Part shown: piece by piece, positions 1-9,183 of the stretch
Layout: each line of letters begins with the position of its first letter
Numbering within the stretch: the stretch's first letter is position 1
Assembly (NCBI RefSeq): GCF_000194985.1
Contig: NZ_GL878519.1
Location: forward strand, 147,904 to 211,903
Length of the DNA: 64,000 nt
DNA from: Dialister micraerophilus DSM 19965
Lineage (GTDB): Bacteria; Bacillota; Negativicutes; Veillonellales; Dialisteraceae
Direction of reading: 5' to 3'
The notes under the pieces: model-generated
What the model was told of the DNA's origin: nothing
Databases searched by the model: none
What the model saw: the letters and a program-made list of their open reading frames with translations, nothing else
Translations under genes and position numbers: made by a program

Positions 1-87
1 AATAATAGGTAAAACTGCATTTTTTGCGCTTGATACGCGTACGGATCCATGTAAAGGTTTTCCACCTTTAATCAATAATCTTTCCAA
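1..87 (-). CDS. murA: UDP-N-acetylglucosamine 1-carboxyvinyltransferase (MurA), N-terminal fragment
   Basis: Only the first 29 codons are inside the window; the rest lies beyond the left edge. The reading begins at a TTG (87-85) and gives [14 protein letters not shown] followed by [15 protein letters not shown], which matches the conserved MurA start (IxGGxxLxGxVxxSGAKNAxLP). MurA transfers enolpyruvate from PEP to UDP-GlcNAc, the first committed step of peptidoglycan synthesis in the cytoplasm. A Shine-Dalgarno AGGAGTG stands just upstream (about 94-100), which decides the TTG start. A promoter is seen at 154-182. Confidence 0.85.
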   Translation of the reverse strand, partial: MERLLIKGGKPLHGSVRVSSAKNAVLPII

Positions 88-153
88 ACGAATCACTCCT
101 ATATATTTCAAATAATTATTTTATTTAAATTTTACTATTTTAAATCTTAGGTA

Positions 154-182
154 ATCATAGCAAAATTAATATTCAAATTCAA
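154..182 (-). promoter_or_regulatory. Sigma-A-type promoter for murA
   Basis: On the minus strand TTGAAT (182-177) and TATGAT (159-154) are separated by exactly 17 bases, about 65 bases upstream of the murA start. TTGAAT is repeated directly next to it at 171-176. This is a sequence match only. Confidence 0.5.
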
Positions 183-223
183 CAAAATAAATAAAAACAC
201 CAAATATATAAAAATGATTAAAT

Positions 224-715
224 TTATTTTTCAGATTTTTCATCTTTCTCAGAAGATGCAATAACTTGAAGAATGTCATGTCTTGTAATCATACCTACTA
301 ATTTATTCGGAGATTCAACAACAGGTACACTTTTTAAATGCTCATCAATCATTAAAGTAGTAACAGTTTCCAAATTAGTGTCGGGAGCAACACAGTGCAC
401 ATTTGTTGTCATAATTTCAGATGCTTTGGTTGCAAGCAATTTTCTAAATGAACTTGCAAATCTTCCATAGCCCCAATAATAGACTCCTGCCCCTAAAACA
501 TCCATATATTGAGGTACATACGGTCTTACCTTTTTATAAAGTAAATCTCCTTCCGATATAATTCCGAGTAATGTATTTTTTTCCCCTACAACAGGTAATG
601 CACTTACAGGATGTTCTACAAATATTTTCACCAAATCATGAATATTTATATCTGCAGAAACTGAAATAATATCTTTAGACATGAAATCTTTCGCTAAATA
701 TTGTTTTATTCCCAT
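224..715 (-). CDS. Two-CBS-domain protein
   Basis: A 163-residue soluble protein made of two CBS motifs, roughly residues 10-60 and 101-152, joined by a linker rich in Tyr and Gly. Each repeat ends with the usual pattern (LLGIISEGDLL and LVGMITRHDIL). CBS pairs bind adenine nucleotides and act as sensors; no catalytic domain is attached, so the partner is unknown. An upstream in-frame TTG at 727 overlaps the GGAGG ribosome site, so the ATG at 715 is the better start. It follows rlmH on the same strand after a gap of about 70 bases. Confidence 0.85.
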   Translation of the reverse strand: MGIKQYLAKDFMSKDIISVSADINIHDLVKIFVEHPVSALPVVGEKNTLLGIISEGDLLYKKVRPYVPQYMDVLGAGVYYWGYGRFASSFRKLLATKASEIMTTNVHCVAPDTNLETVTTLMIDEHLKSVPVVESPNKLVGMITRHDILQVIASSEKDEKSEK

Positions 716-784
716 AAAATCCTCCAAATTGTAAAAATATATTTTATTTAATTGTACATTATTTTTGACTATTATTATAGTTCT

Positions 785-1261
785 TTATAAATGGTAAGGC
801 TCATTTTTTATAATTTTTATACTTCTGTATATTTGCTCAACTAATATCAATCTTGCCATTTGATGTGTCAACGTCATTTTACTTAAACATAATTTAAATT
901 TAATATTTTTTCTGATAGTCTCTCCATTACCTAAAGGACCTCCTATAAAAAAATGAAATCTACTTTTACCTGAAATCATTTTATTTTCAAACCATGAAGC
1001 CAATTCTTCCGATGACATTTCTTTACCTGATGTATCTAATAATATGCAACAATCTGTATATTTTAGAGATTTTAATAATTTAATACTTTCTTTTTCCATA
1101 ACCTGCTTCTTAATTTCTTCAGATTTTTTAGAAAATTTTTCTTCTTCATGTTCAATAATGTTCATTTTAGCAAACGGTTTTAAACGTTTAAGGTACTCAT
1201 CAATGCCTTCCTTCATCCATTTTTCTTTTATTTTACCTATTGCAGATATTGTAATTACCAT
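785..1261 (-). CDS. rlmH: 23S rRNA (pseudouridine1915-N3)-methyltransferase RlmH
   Basis: A 158-residue SPOUT methyltransferase, the normal length for the family. It has the diagnostic FFIGGPLG loop and the C-terminal LSKMTLTHQMARLILVEQIY block, ending NEPYHL where most members end in EPYHK/R. It methylates pseudouridine 1915 in helix 69 of 23S rRNA on assembled 70S ribosomes using S-adenosylmethionine. Its start overlaps the end of htrA by 7 bases and the GGAG site lies inside htrA, so the two are translationally coupled. Confidence 0.95.
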   Translation of the reverse strand: MVITISAIGKIKEKWMKEGIDEYLKRLKPFAKMNIIEHEEEKFSKKSEEIKKQVMEKESIKLLKSLKYTDCCILLDTSGKEMSSEELASWFENKMISGKSRFHFFIGGPLGNGETIRKNIKFKLCLSKMTLTHQMARLILVEQIYRSIKIIKNEPYHL

Positions 1262-2376
1262 TTCAAATTCTCCGGAGATTCACCCAACTCAACAATTGTT
1301 CTTTTTAAAACACCGTCAGATTCATATGTAACATTAATTTTTTCACCGGGAGAATACTTACTTAAAATTTCTCTTATTTCTATAATTTTATTAACCGGTT
1401 TATCATTTATCTGCATTAAATAATCTCCGATTTCTATACCCGAAGCATTAATCGGTCCATCTCTGTAAACATTTAATACCAACACACCACCGGCGTCACG
1501 ACTCCAATCATATCCATATCTGTTTGCCAAGTCTTCATCAATCAAAGAAGCACCTAAAAAAGAACGTATAACACGACCGTTTTTAATCAATTGTGATGTA
1601 ATATCTTTAACTTGATTAATAGGTATTGCAAATCCAATTCCTTCAATTCCTTGCTTTATTATTTTTGAGCTGTTAATACCTATAACTTTTCCATCGACTG
1701 TTGCTAAAGCACCACCTGAGTTTCCAGGATTTATAGCAGCATCGGTTTGAATCAACTTAAAACGATGTTCCATATTATCCAATGTTCTGTTCAATGCACT
1801 TATTACACCCACAGTTATTGTACCTTTAAACTCCAATCCAAGAGGATTACCTATAGCTATAGCAGTTTCACCTACTTGCAGCTGTTCCGAATCACCAAAT
1901 ACAGCTGTAGGTAAATCATCTTGAGTGTCAATTTTAATAACTGCCAAATCGGTTATTGCATCTTTACCTATAACTTTACCGTTAATTGTTTTACCGTTGG
2001 ATAATAAAACATTTACATCATCACTTCCGGAAACAACATGATTATTAGTTACAATATATCCTTTTTCATCAAAAATAACACCTGAACCTGTACTCTGATT
2101 AATTTCAAATTTGCGATTAAATATATCACGTCCGTAAATTTTAGAAGTAATTCCTACAACTGAAGGCCCTACTTTTTTTACAGCTTCAACTATCGGTGTA
2201 TTTCTTACGGCAGGAAGCTCTATATTTTCATTTTTGTTAAAATCACCTTTAAATTTATTACTATAAGTATTACCGAAATAAAATCCGCTAATCCATGCAA
2301 TAATCAGTACAATTATAAACAATAATAAATATTTTAGTCTTGCTTTTAAAATTTTATTAAGTATTTGATTTTTCAT
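1255..2376 (-). CDS. htrA: HtrA/DegP-family membrane serine protease with PDZ domain
   Basis: A 373-residue protein with one N-terminal membrane anchor (about residues 15-35), a trypsin-like protease domain and a C-terminal PDZ domain (about 275-365). The catalytic triad is visible: His113 in TNNHVV, Asp143 in TDLAVIKI and Ser220 in NPGNSGGAL. The protease faces outside the cytoplasmic membrane and degrades or refolds damaged envelope proteins. Ribosome site GGAGG precedes the ATG. Placement directly before rlmH is common in Bacillota. Confidence 0.93.
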   Translation of the reverse strand: MKNQILNKILKARLKYLLLFIIVLIIAWISGFYFGNTYSNKFKGDFNKNENIELPAVRNTPIVEAVKKVGPSVVGITSKIYGRDIFNRKFEINQSTGSGVIFDEKGYIVTNNHVVSGSDDVNVLLSNGKTINGKVIGKDAITDLAVIKIDTQDDLPTAVFGDSEQLQVGETAIAIGNPLGLEFKGTITVGVISALNRTLDNMEHRFKLIQTDAAINPGNSGGALATVDGKVIGINSSKIIKQGIEGIGFAIPINQVKDITSQLIKNGRVIRSFLGASLIDEDLANRYGYDWSRDAGGVLVLNVYRDGPINASGIEIGDYLMQINDKPVNKIIEIREILSKYSPGEKINVTYESDGVLKRTIVELGESPENLKW

Positions 2377-2448
2377 AATCCCTCCAAATCAAAATATTAA
2401 TTATATATTTATTCTTTTAATATAGCATATTTATTATTATTTAAATAT

Positions 2449-2490
2449 ATGATAAAAGGAACATCTTAATTAAGATGTTCCTTTTATCAT
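2449..2490 (-). terminator. Perfect-palindrome terminator after rny
   Basis: A 42-base perfect palindrome centred at 2469/2470, each arm 21 bases, with the GGAACATCTTAA half-site followed by its mirror. It begins in the stop codon of rny. The arms end in TTTTAT on either strand, so it could stop transcription in both directions. Confidence 0.7.
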
Positions 2491-4064
2491 TATTTTGCAT
2501 ATCCTGTAGCACGAGTTTCTCTTATAGTAACAACTTTTATTTGTCCTGGATATTGTAATTCATTTTCTATTCTTTTTACTATATCGTGAGATAAAATAAT
2601 AGCCTGATCTTCTGTTATTTTTTCAGGTTTAACTATAACTCTGAGTTCACGTCCTGCTTGAATTGCATAACAATTATCAACTCCAGGATATGACTTGGCT
2701 ATATCTTCCAATTTGGTTAAACGTTTAATATAATTTTCCAACGTTTCTCTTCTTGCGCCAGGTCTTGCAGCTGAAATAGCATCCGCTGCCGCAACAAGTA
2801 CAGCTTCAACACAAGTAGCTTCAGTATCACCATGATGAGATGCTATAGCATTAATTACTTTCAGAGGTTCTTTGTATTTTTTTGCAAGAGCTACACCTAA
2901 TTCTACATGTGTACCTTCCTGTTCTCTGTCAATAGATTTTCCGATATCGTGGAATAACCCTCCACGTCTTGCCATTTCCGCATCTGCACCGACTTCATCC
3001 GCTAAAAGACTGGCAAAAAATGCCGTTTCAACCGAGTGTCGTAATACATTTTGTCCATAACTTGTACGGAATTTCAACCTACCGAGCATTTTTATCATTT
3101 CCGGATGAACACCACCGATGTTACATTCCAATACAGCTTCTTCACCGGCTTCTTTAATTTCTTTATCTATATCATTCTTTGTTTTTTCGACAATTTCTTC
3201 AATTCTTGCCGGATGAATACGTCCATCCTTAACCAAACTTTCCAATGCTTGTCTTGCAATTTCTCTACGTATAGGATCGAAACATGACAAAATAACCGCT
3301 TCAGGAGTATCATCAATTATTAAATCTACACCTGTTAATGTTTCAATGGCACGAATATTTCGCCCTTCCCTACCTATAATACGTCCTTTCATTTCTTCAT
3401 TCGGTAATGAAACAACCGATACGGTTGTTTCAGATACCGTATCTGCAGCACTTCTTTGAATAACTGTTGCTAAAATTTCCCTAGCCTTTGTTTCAGCCTT
3501 CTCTTTAATCTCATCTTCAGCATTCTTTATTCGAACTGCTTTTTCATGTTCCAATTCATCATCAACTCTGGATAAAATCATGTCTCTTGCTTCATCTTTA
3601 GATAATAATGAGATTTCTTCCAGCTTTTTCTCTTGTTGTAAATACAAATCATCGACTTTCTCTTTTTGAAGCTTTACCTGTATTTCACGTTTATTAAGAG
3701 AAGTTTCTCTTTGTTCCAAATTTCCACTTCTTAAATCTAAGTTGTTTTCTTTTTGGACCAATCGTTGTTCATAACATTTAAGTTCGTCACGACGTTCACG
3801 ACTTTCAGCTTCCATATCTTCACGAATTTTATGTATTTCTTCTCTTGTTTGAACTAAAGCTTCTTTACGCATTGTTTCCGCATCATGTACTGCAGAAGAC
3901 AACATTTTCTTTGCATCTTCAGATATTTGTTTAGCTTTTTCTTCAGCAGAGCCTATTTTGGCCTCTGCCAAATGTTTTCTCAATATATATCCTATAATTA
4001 CCCCTACAAAAGCAGCAATTACACAACCGATGATAATAATAAGTAATACTTCATCAATATTCAA
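2490..4064 (-). CDS. rny: Ribonuclease Y
   Basis: A membrane-anchored endoribonuclease that starts decay of many mRNAs. From the TTG start at 4064 it has 524 residues: an N-terminal transmembrane helix (about 5-30), a long charged coiled coil (about 40-200), a KH domain with [11 protein letters not shown] at about 227-237, and an HD domain with the metal-binding His-Asp at about 372-373 ([10 protein letters not shown]). An in-frame ATG lies at 4085 without a ribosome site. The AGAGGTG at about 4071-4077 is correctly spaced for the TTG, so I prefer that start. Confidence 0.93.
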   Translation of the reverse strand: MNIDEVLLIIIIGCVIAAFVGVIIGYILRKHLAEAKIGSAEEKAKQISEDAKKMLSSAVHDAETMRKEALVQTREEIHKIREDMEAESRERRDELKCYEQRLVQKENNLDLRSGNLEQRETSLNKREIQVKLQKEKVDDLYLQQEKKLEEISLLSKDEARDMILSRVDDELEHEKAVRIKNAEDEIKEKAETKAREILATVIQRSAADTVSETTVSVVSLPNEEMKGRIIGREGRNIRAIETLTGVDLIIDDTPEAVILSCFDPIRREIARQALESLVKDGRIHPARIEEIVEKTKNDIDKEIKEAGEEAVLECNIGGVHPEMIKMLGRLKFRTSYGQNVLRHSVETAFFASLLADEVGADAEMARRGGLFHDIGKSIDREQEGTHVELGVALAKKYKEPLKVINAIASHHGDTEATCVEAVLVAAADAISAARPGARRETLENYIKRLTKLEDIAKSYPGVDNCYAIQAGRELRVIVKPEKITEDQAIILSHDIVKRIENELQYPGQIKVVTIRETRATGYAK

Positions 4065-4217
4065 CCAGTTCACCTCTCTATTCATATAATTTCAATATTC
4101 ATATCATTTACTATACACAAAACACCATCTTTAATTCTAAAATTTTTATATTTTATTGTCAAGATAAATAAATACAATATCCAGCATTAATATGCAAAAC
4201 AGTTTTATTGTATATAA

Positions 4218-4526
4218 CTAATCGTTTTTGGAACTTCCTCCACCAAGCATTGACCACATAAGCAACGCACCGAATGCTATCCACGACAAAGATTGTGACA
4301 TAATATTTAAATCAACTAAAATATTTATAACCGTAAGTCCGAAAATAAAAAGCATATTTGCTCTTATATCACTAAACTTATCTCTTTTTAACAGAATATA
4401 AGAAAAAAGCAATATTAATAAATGAACAATTATAACTCCGGGAATAAAAACACTTGTAGGCAACATTTGCAAAATAAAATTCCCCAAAATCATAACTGCC
4501 ATAATAAATACCCATGTATTAGACAT
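4218..4526 (-). CDS. Small membrane protein of unknown function
   Basis: A 102-residue very hydrophobic protein with three to four predicted membrane helices and a short polar tail (GGGSSKND). I do not recognise a family. It is translationally coupled to the metallo-beta-lactamase-fold gene before it: the AAGGAGA ribosome site sits across the last codons and stop of that gene, one base ahead of the ATG at 4526. A longer reading from 4574 is possible but has no ribosome site of its own. Confidence 0.65.
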   Translation of the reverse strand: MSNTWVFIMAVMILGNFILQMLPTSVFIPGVIIVHLLILLFSYILLKRDKFSDIRANMLFIFGLTVINILVDLNIMSQSLSWIAFGALLMWSMLGGGSSKND

Positions 4527-4527
4527 A

Positions 4528-5232
4528 CTATTCTCCTTTATATAAATCTCCTTCTTTAGAAGGAATCCAAACATTCATATTTTTATATTTCCACTTGAAT
4601 TCATAGGATGGAATCCATTTTTTACCAGACATATGCATAGGTATGACTAAATGCTTCACTTTAATTTGATCTAAAAAATATTTAATTCCCCATTCACTTG
4701 CTATTTCAAGTCTTGAGTCTACGGGAAAGAATGCAAAATCTACTTCTTTTTCATTTTGAGATATATTTTTTATCTCTTCAAAAAAATTTTCTCTTGCTTT
4801 AGTATTATAAAAATTGTTTTCACTTGCCCAATGCCACCAATTAAGATCTCCGGCATGAAATAAACTGCAATTTTTTAATTTTACAAAATATGAACCACCT
4901 ATATCTGTAGATCCGTACATCTTGATTTTAAATAAATCATTTTCAAAACTGTCAAATACACTCATACTTACAATTTTAGATTTATCTACATTAAACAATT
5001 TACATTCTGAATGTAAAAAATATAATTTTGCTCGGTCAAAATACTTTGCAATTTCAAAATTAAAATGATCTGAATGCTTATGACTTACAAAAAAATACAA
5101 ATCTTTACTATTTTCTTTAATCATATTATTCAAAATATTGTTACTATCTTTATGATAATCAAATACCATTATACATTCCGAAGTTTCTACTATAAATCCA
5201 CTATGATACAAATATGTAATAGATATTTTCAT
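4528..5232 (-). CDS. Metallo-beta-lactamase-fold hydrolase
   Basis: A 234-residue protein with the metal motif SHKHSDHF (His51, His53, Asp55, His56), a later HAGD, and a final PMHM. This is the core of the metallo-beta-lactamase superfamily, closest in layout to the UlaG/YtkL-like branch of small soluble hydrolases. The substrate cannot be told. The start at 5232 follows GGAGG at 8 bases; an upstream in-frame ATG at 5268 has no such site. It forms a two-gene unit with the small membrane protein and is divergent from the HD-GYP gene. Confidence 0.8.
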   Translation of the reverse strand: MKISITYLYHSGFIVETSECIMVFDYHKDSNNILNNMIKENSKDLYFFVSHKHSDHFNFEIAKYFDRAKLYFLHSECKLFNVDKSKIVSMSVFDSFENDLFKIKMYGSTDIGGSYFVKLKNCSLFHAGDLNWWHWASENNFYNTKARENFFEEIKNISQNEKEVDFAFFPVDSRLEIASEWGIKYFLDQIKVKHLVIPMHMSGKKWIPSYEFKWKYKNMNVWIPSKEGDLYKGE

Positions 5233-5370
5233 CTTAATATCCTCCATGTCGAATATTATAACATACAATAATTTCGATACATATTTAATAATATAATCTA
5301 AATATCTATTTAAATAAAAATACTATAAAATTTTTCAACTATATAATTTTGATATATCATAAAAAAAACT

Positions 5371-5399
5371 TTGACTATAAATCTGTTTTTATATAAAAT
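5371..5399 (+). promoter_or_regulatory. Promoter for the HD-GYP gene
   Basis: TTGACT at 5371-5376 is followed after 15 to 17 bases by TATAAA/TAAAAT (5392-5399). It lies about 50 bases before the start codon of the plus-strand gene at 5446. Confidence 0.5.
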
Positions 5400-5445
5400 A
5401 AAAACAGATTTTAAATACGTTTATTTATTAACTAAGGATGTTACA

Positions 5446-6072
5446 ATGCATAGTTCGTCATTATTTCAATCTTCCTCAGCTTTTAAAAATATACAGGAAG
5501 CTCTTGATACCGTAACGTCTTATTTTAGTGATTTATTGCGACTGAAATCACCTGATTTATATGCTCATTCAGTGCGTGTTTCAAATTATGCCGGAGCTAC
5601 GGCAATATATATGAGACTACCTGCAAATGAAATCACATTAATAAGATATGCGGCATTTTTACATAAAATTGGATATTTGGCACTACCGAATCAAATATTG
5701 AACAAAGCACCTTATTTAAGCAGAAGAGAACTTTCTCTTTATAAAAAATATCCTGAATTAGGTGCAAACATGCTTGAATCGTGTCCGGGTTGTCAGGATC
5801 TTCTACCTTATATACGTTCTCATCATGAACGATGGGACGGTACCGGTTATCCTAAACATTTAAAAAATGTTAATATTCCGCTCGGTGCACGAATAATAGC
5901 CGTTGCAAGTTATTTTGATTCAAATATTTATAGCTCGGCGGATTTTAAACAAAAAACAAAAGCTGAAGTTTCACAAATGATATTCAGCGGTTCAGGTATT
6001 TTATTTGATCCGGAAGTAATTACAGCTTTTTTAAAAGTTATATTTCATAGTTGTGATATTTCTGTAAAGTAA
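5446..6072 (+). CDS. HD-GYP-domain protein with degenerate metal site
   Basis: A 208-residue stand-alone HD-GYP domain, the fold of cyclic-di-GMP phosphodiesterases. His41 (HSVRVS), His73, the HHERWDGTGYP block (126-136) and IPLGARIIAV are conserved. Several ligands are not: the HD pair reads His73-Lys74 (FLHKIGY), the usual HP of the next helix is Tyr102-Pro103, and the usual Asp near the end (A-D-x-Y/F-D) is Ser155. It is therefore more likely a binding or regulatory protein than an active enzyme. The ATG at 5446 follows AAGGATG; an upstream in-frame TTG at 5371 overlaps the -35 box and is rejected. It is monocistronic, with its own promoter and terminator. Confidence 0.85.
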   Translation: MHSSSLFQSSSAFKNIQEALDTVTSYFSDLLRLKSPDLYAHSVRVSNYAGATAIYMRLPANEITLIRYAAFLHKIGYLALPNQILNKAPYLSRRELSLYKKYPELGANMLESCPGCQDLLPYIRSHHERWDGTGYPKHLKNVNIPLGARIIAVASYFDSNIYSSADFKQKTKAEVSQMIFSGSGILFDPEVITAFLKVIFHSCDISVK

Positions 6073-6115
6073 AACTCCGATAACTTTGCTCAAACCATGT
6101 TATCGGAGTTTTATT
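6071..6115 (+). terminator. Terminator of the HD-GYP gene
   Basis: A 14-base-pair hairpin (AAAACTCCGATAAC at 6071-6084 and its complement at 6099-6112) with a 14-base loop and a T-rich tail. It starts at the stop codon. Confidence 0.8.
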
Positions 6116-6120
6116 TTGCA

Positions 6121-6163
6121 AATAAAATTGGGGTAAAGAAAATATTTTTACTCCAATTTTATT
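6121..6163 (-). terminator. Terminator of the yhaO-yhaN-like operon
   Basis: Inverted repeat of 17 bases (6121-6137 and 6147-6163) with a single mismatch and a 9-base loop. The AT-rich outer stem supplies a U tract on the minus strand. It lies 36 bases downstream of the yhaN-like stop codon. Confidence 0.6.
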
Positions 6164-6198
6164 ATATAAACTTGAAACTATATTTTTAAATAATGTTT

Positions 6199-9183
6199 TT
6201 AATTTATAACACCGGAATTAATATATGTAAACAATCCGGAATTACGCTCCCTTCCTATTTCTTCTGCTATACGCATAGTTTGTTTATGACATGTAAATAA
6301 AAATATTTGCTGTTTTTTGCCGAGTTCCATTAAAAATTTTAAAGTTTCCTTTTGTCGCTCTTCATCAAATCTTACAAATATATCATCAAGAACGATAGGC
6401 AGTGATTCAACTTGTTCTCCAAACGCTAATGCCAAAGCAAGGCGAATAGCCAAATATACTTGATCTCCTGTACCTGATGACCATATTTTTGACTCTTTTA
6501 TTTGATTTTTATAATCAATAATTTTTATAGATTTTCCTTTATCATCCAATAAAATTGAATATTTACCTCTTGTCATAGAGTTTAAAAATAAATTTGCTTG
6601 TTCCATTACTTTAGGTTGCTTACCTGTTTCATATTTTTTTTGTGCAATTTCAAGTATTTTATCTATATAAAAATATGTTATCCATTCTTCCAGCAAATGT
6701 AATATCTTAGATTCTATTTCTTTTTTCTCTTGCAATTTGGTTGTCATTGATTCGTCTTCGGCTAACCTAAATATTTCATTTTCAACAGCACCTGCTTGCA
6801 TTTGCATATTTCCAAGTTTTTCATTGCCTTTTTTAGTTGATTCTTCAAGAAGTTTATACTCTTTCATCCATTTCTCATATTCATCTTTTTCCAAAAAGCC
6901 CCATAATTTATTAAATTCTTCTTCACTGCCTGCATATAAACGTAAATCTTGTCTTACCGCATTCCACTCTTTCATAATCTGATCTTGTTTTTCATATGCA
7001 TTTACTCTTGCAGCAAATTCTTCAGCATTCTCTGCATTTACGAGTTTAAATAAAGATTGCATACTTTCTTGGCATTTATTCCATTTTTCATTTAATTTTT
7101 CAAGTTCATTTTTATAGGATAAATGCTGCTTGTTTCTTTCAAAAACGCTTTGCCATTCTAAATTGCATCTTCTGTTTTCTTCATAAATTTGTAAAATTTC
7201 AGCCGGAATTACTTCACATGATTTTCCTGTTGCTTTAATAATGACAGCAGCTCGTTCTTTAAATTCAGATAATTTTTGTTCAATTTGTTCTATTTTAACA
7301 TCAAGTATTTTACCTTTACCTTGTATTGAATAAATTTTCTGCCATTGTTCTTGTAGTTTTGAAAGATCATCAGCTTTACATTCAGGTAAATTATATTTTA
7401 AAAGCCATGCTTTCCAATCTTTATGAATTTCTTCATCTAATTCTTTCAGTTCCTTGCCTTCTTCAATCCATTTATTATATTCAAGTTCTTGTTTTTTTAT
7501 TGTTTCTTTTTTCCATAAATTTGCTTGTCTTTTTAATTGATTTTTATAAAAATCCGCACGTTTTTCTTGCATCATGTTATGAAATGCAATCATATCTTCT
7601 TCAGACTCAGGTATTTTCCCCGGAAATTCACTTCCCAATATTTTTATTTTTTCTTCTACATCCAATAATTCTTTATTAAATTTATCTTGTTTATTCCTCT
7701 TTGAATGTGATTTTTTTCTGTTAACAATAAATGCTGCGCCTGAACAAATAATACATATTATTGCAATATATATTGAAAATACTCCTATAAATGATGTATA
7801 AAAAGCAGCTAAGCTCAAAATTGCAAACAATAATAATACTGTACCTATCCAAAACCATATTGTAAATTTATGTTCTTTTTCTTCGTTTAATGTTTGTAAA
7901 TCATCTTTAATAATTTTTTTCCGATCAACAAATGTCTCTATTTTATTTGCTTTATTTTCAAAATTTTTCCAATCTTCTTCCGTAATAATTTCCGTATCTA
8001 CAGGTTCCAATGGTTCAATTGTTTCCACTTCGGGTTCACGCTGTTTCCAAAAATGTAATTCATTATCTCTTACAATTACGCTCTGTGAAATTCTTCTGCC
8101 TTCTTCCCAATCTACGTTCGTATTTATTTTTTCCGGATTTAACATTGTGTCCCATAAAGAAAGATCATATCCTAGATGCATAAATTGAATTTTCCATTCA
8201 GATTTTTGATTTTTCAATTCTTCTGCATCATTAATTGTTTGCTGCCATTGTCCAAGATTTATATATAATTTTTCAAGTTTATCTTGAAGATTTACTAATG
8301 GAACTATTTCTTCTTTTTTATATGGTTTATACTCAGATAATTTAACTTTCAAAGCTTCTTGTTGTTCATGTATTACTTTCATATCATTCATCAAACGATT
8401 CCATTGTTCTTTACCATTTGATGGAAATACTTTTACTTTTTCACTTAAATCTATTTGTTTTTTAAGTGCTTTTACTCTTTTATAATATTCCCAAGCACCA
8501 AGTCTTTTTTCAAGTTTTTTACTTTCTTTTTTTTGATATTCCAACTTATTCTTCAGTTCACTTATCTCACCATTTAACAATTCTTGCTTTTTTTGCAAAT
8601 CTGAAAAATCTTTTTCTTGTAAAGATAATTTGTCCAGTTCTTCTTCAGTTTCATGCAGTTTATTTAAAAGAGAATTTATTTTTCTTTTTCCTTGAGGAGA
8701 TGATATAAAAATATTTTCCATTTCTTCTTTAACTATTTTTTTTACATTTGATATTTTATCTCCACCTTGCAACATAAAAAATCTGCTTCTTACGGAATTA
8801 TCACTTAAAAATGTTGCACCTTGCAAATCTTCCAATCCGATTGCAAATATATTTTCATACATTTTTCTGTTTAAACCATGCCACCATAGAAGCGGTAATT
8901 CATCTTCGTTTTTTTTCATTTCCGAATCTAAAAACCACTTTTCTTTTTCTGTTCTATATACTCGATATTTATCACCGTTGTCCCTTATAAAAGACATATT
9001 TCCAGATTTACCTTGCCATTTTCCACGATTGTAACCGAATATCATATCTCTTATAAATCTAAGTAAAGTTGTTTTTCCGCTTTCATTAGCACCCATAATT
9101 ACATTGAGTTCATTAACGGCCGGTTTCCATAAAATATCTTTATATATCCCATATTTTTCTAATTGCAGTTCAGTTATTTTCAT
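6199..9183 (-). CDS. YhaN-like AAA ATPase with central transmembrane hairpin
   Basis: A 994-residue SbcC/Rad50-like ATPase. The N-terminus has Walker A GANESGKT (residues 31-38). The C-terminus has the signature SSGTGDQVYLAIRLALA and Walker B LPIVLDDIFVRFD. Between them are long coiled coils. Two transmembrane helices interrupt the coil near residues 433-487, as in the COG4717/YhaN group, so it should sit at the membrane. The ATG at 9183 follows GGAGGAAG, and the gene overlaps its nuclease partner by 14 bases. Together they resemble an Mre11-Rad50 pair that processes DNA ends. Confidence 0.88.
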   Translation of the reverse strand: MKITELQLEKYGIYKDILWKPAVNELNVIMGANESGKTTLLRFIRDMIFGYNRGKWQGKSGNMSFIRDNGDKYRVYRTEKEKWFLDSEMKKNEDELPLLWWHGLNRKMYENIFAIGLEDLQGATFLSDNSVRSRFFMLQGGDKISNVKKIVKEEMENIFISSPQGKRKINSLLNKLHETEEELDKLSLQEKDFSDLQKKQELLNGEISELKNKLEYQKKESKKLEKRLGAWEYYKRVKALKKQIDLSEKVKVFPSNGKEQWNRLMNDMKVIHEQQEALKVKLSEYKPYKKEEIVPLVNLQDKLEKLYINLGQWQQTINDAEELKNQKSEWKIQFMHLGYDLSLWDTMLNPEKINTNVDWEEGRRISQSVIVRDNELHFWKQREPEVETIEPLEPVDTEIITEEDWKNFENKANKIETFVDRKKIIKDDLQTLNEEKEHKFTIWFWIGTVLLLFAILSLAAFYTSFIGVFSIYIAIICIICSGAAFIVNRKKSHSKRNKQDKFNKELLDVEEKIKILGSEFPGKIPESEEDMIAFHNMMQEKRADFYKNQLKRQANLWKKETIKKQELEYNKWIEEGKELKELDEEIHKDWKAWLLKYNLPECKADDLSKLQEQWQKIYSIQGKGKILDVKIEQIEQKLSEFKERAAVIIKATGKSCEVIPAEILQIYEENRRCNLEWQSVFERNKQHLSYKNELEKLNEKWNKCQESMQSLFKLVNAENAEEFAARVNAYEKQDQIMKEWNAVRQDLRLYAGSEEEFNKLWGFLEKDEYEKWMKEYKLLEESTKKGNEKLGNMQMQAGAVENEIFRLAEDESMTTKLQEKKEIESKILHLLEEWITYFYIDKILEIAQKKYETGKQPKVMEQANLFLNSMTRGKYSILLDDKGKSIKIIDYKNQIKESKIWSSGTGDQVYLAIRLALALAFGEQVESLPIVLDDIFVRFDEERQKETLKFLMELGKKQQIFLFTCHKQTMRIAEEIGRERNSGLFTYINSGVIN

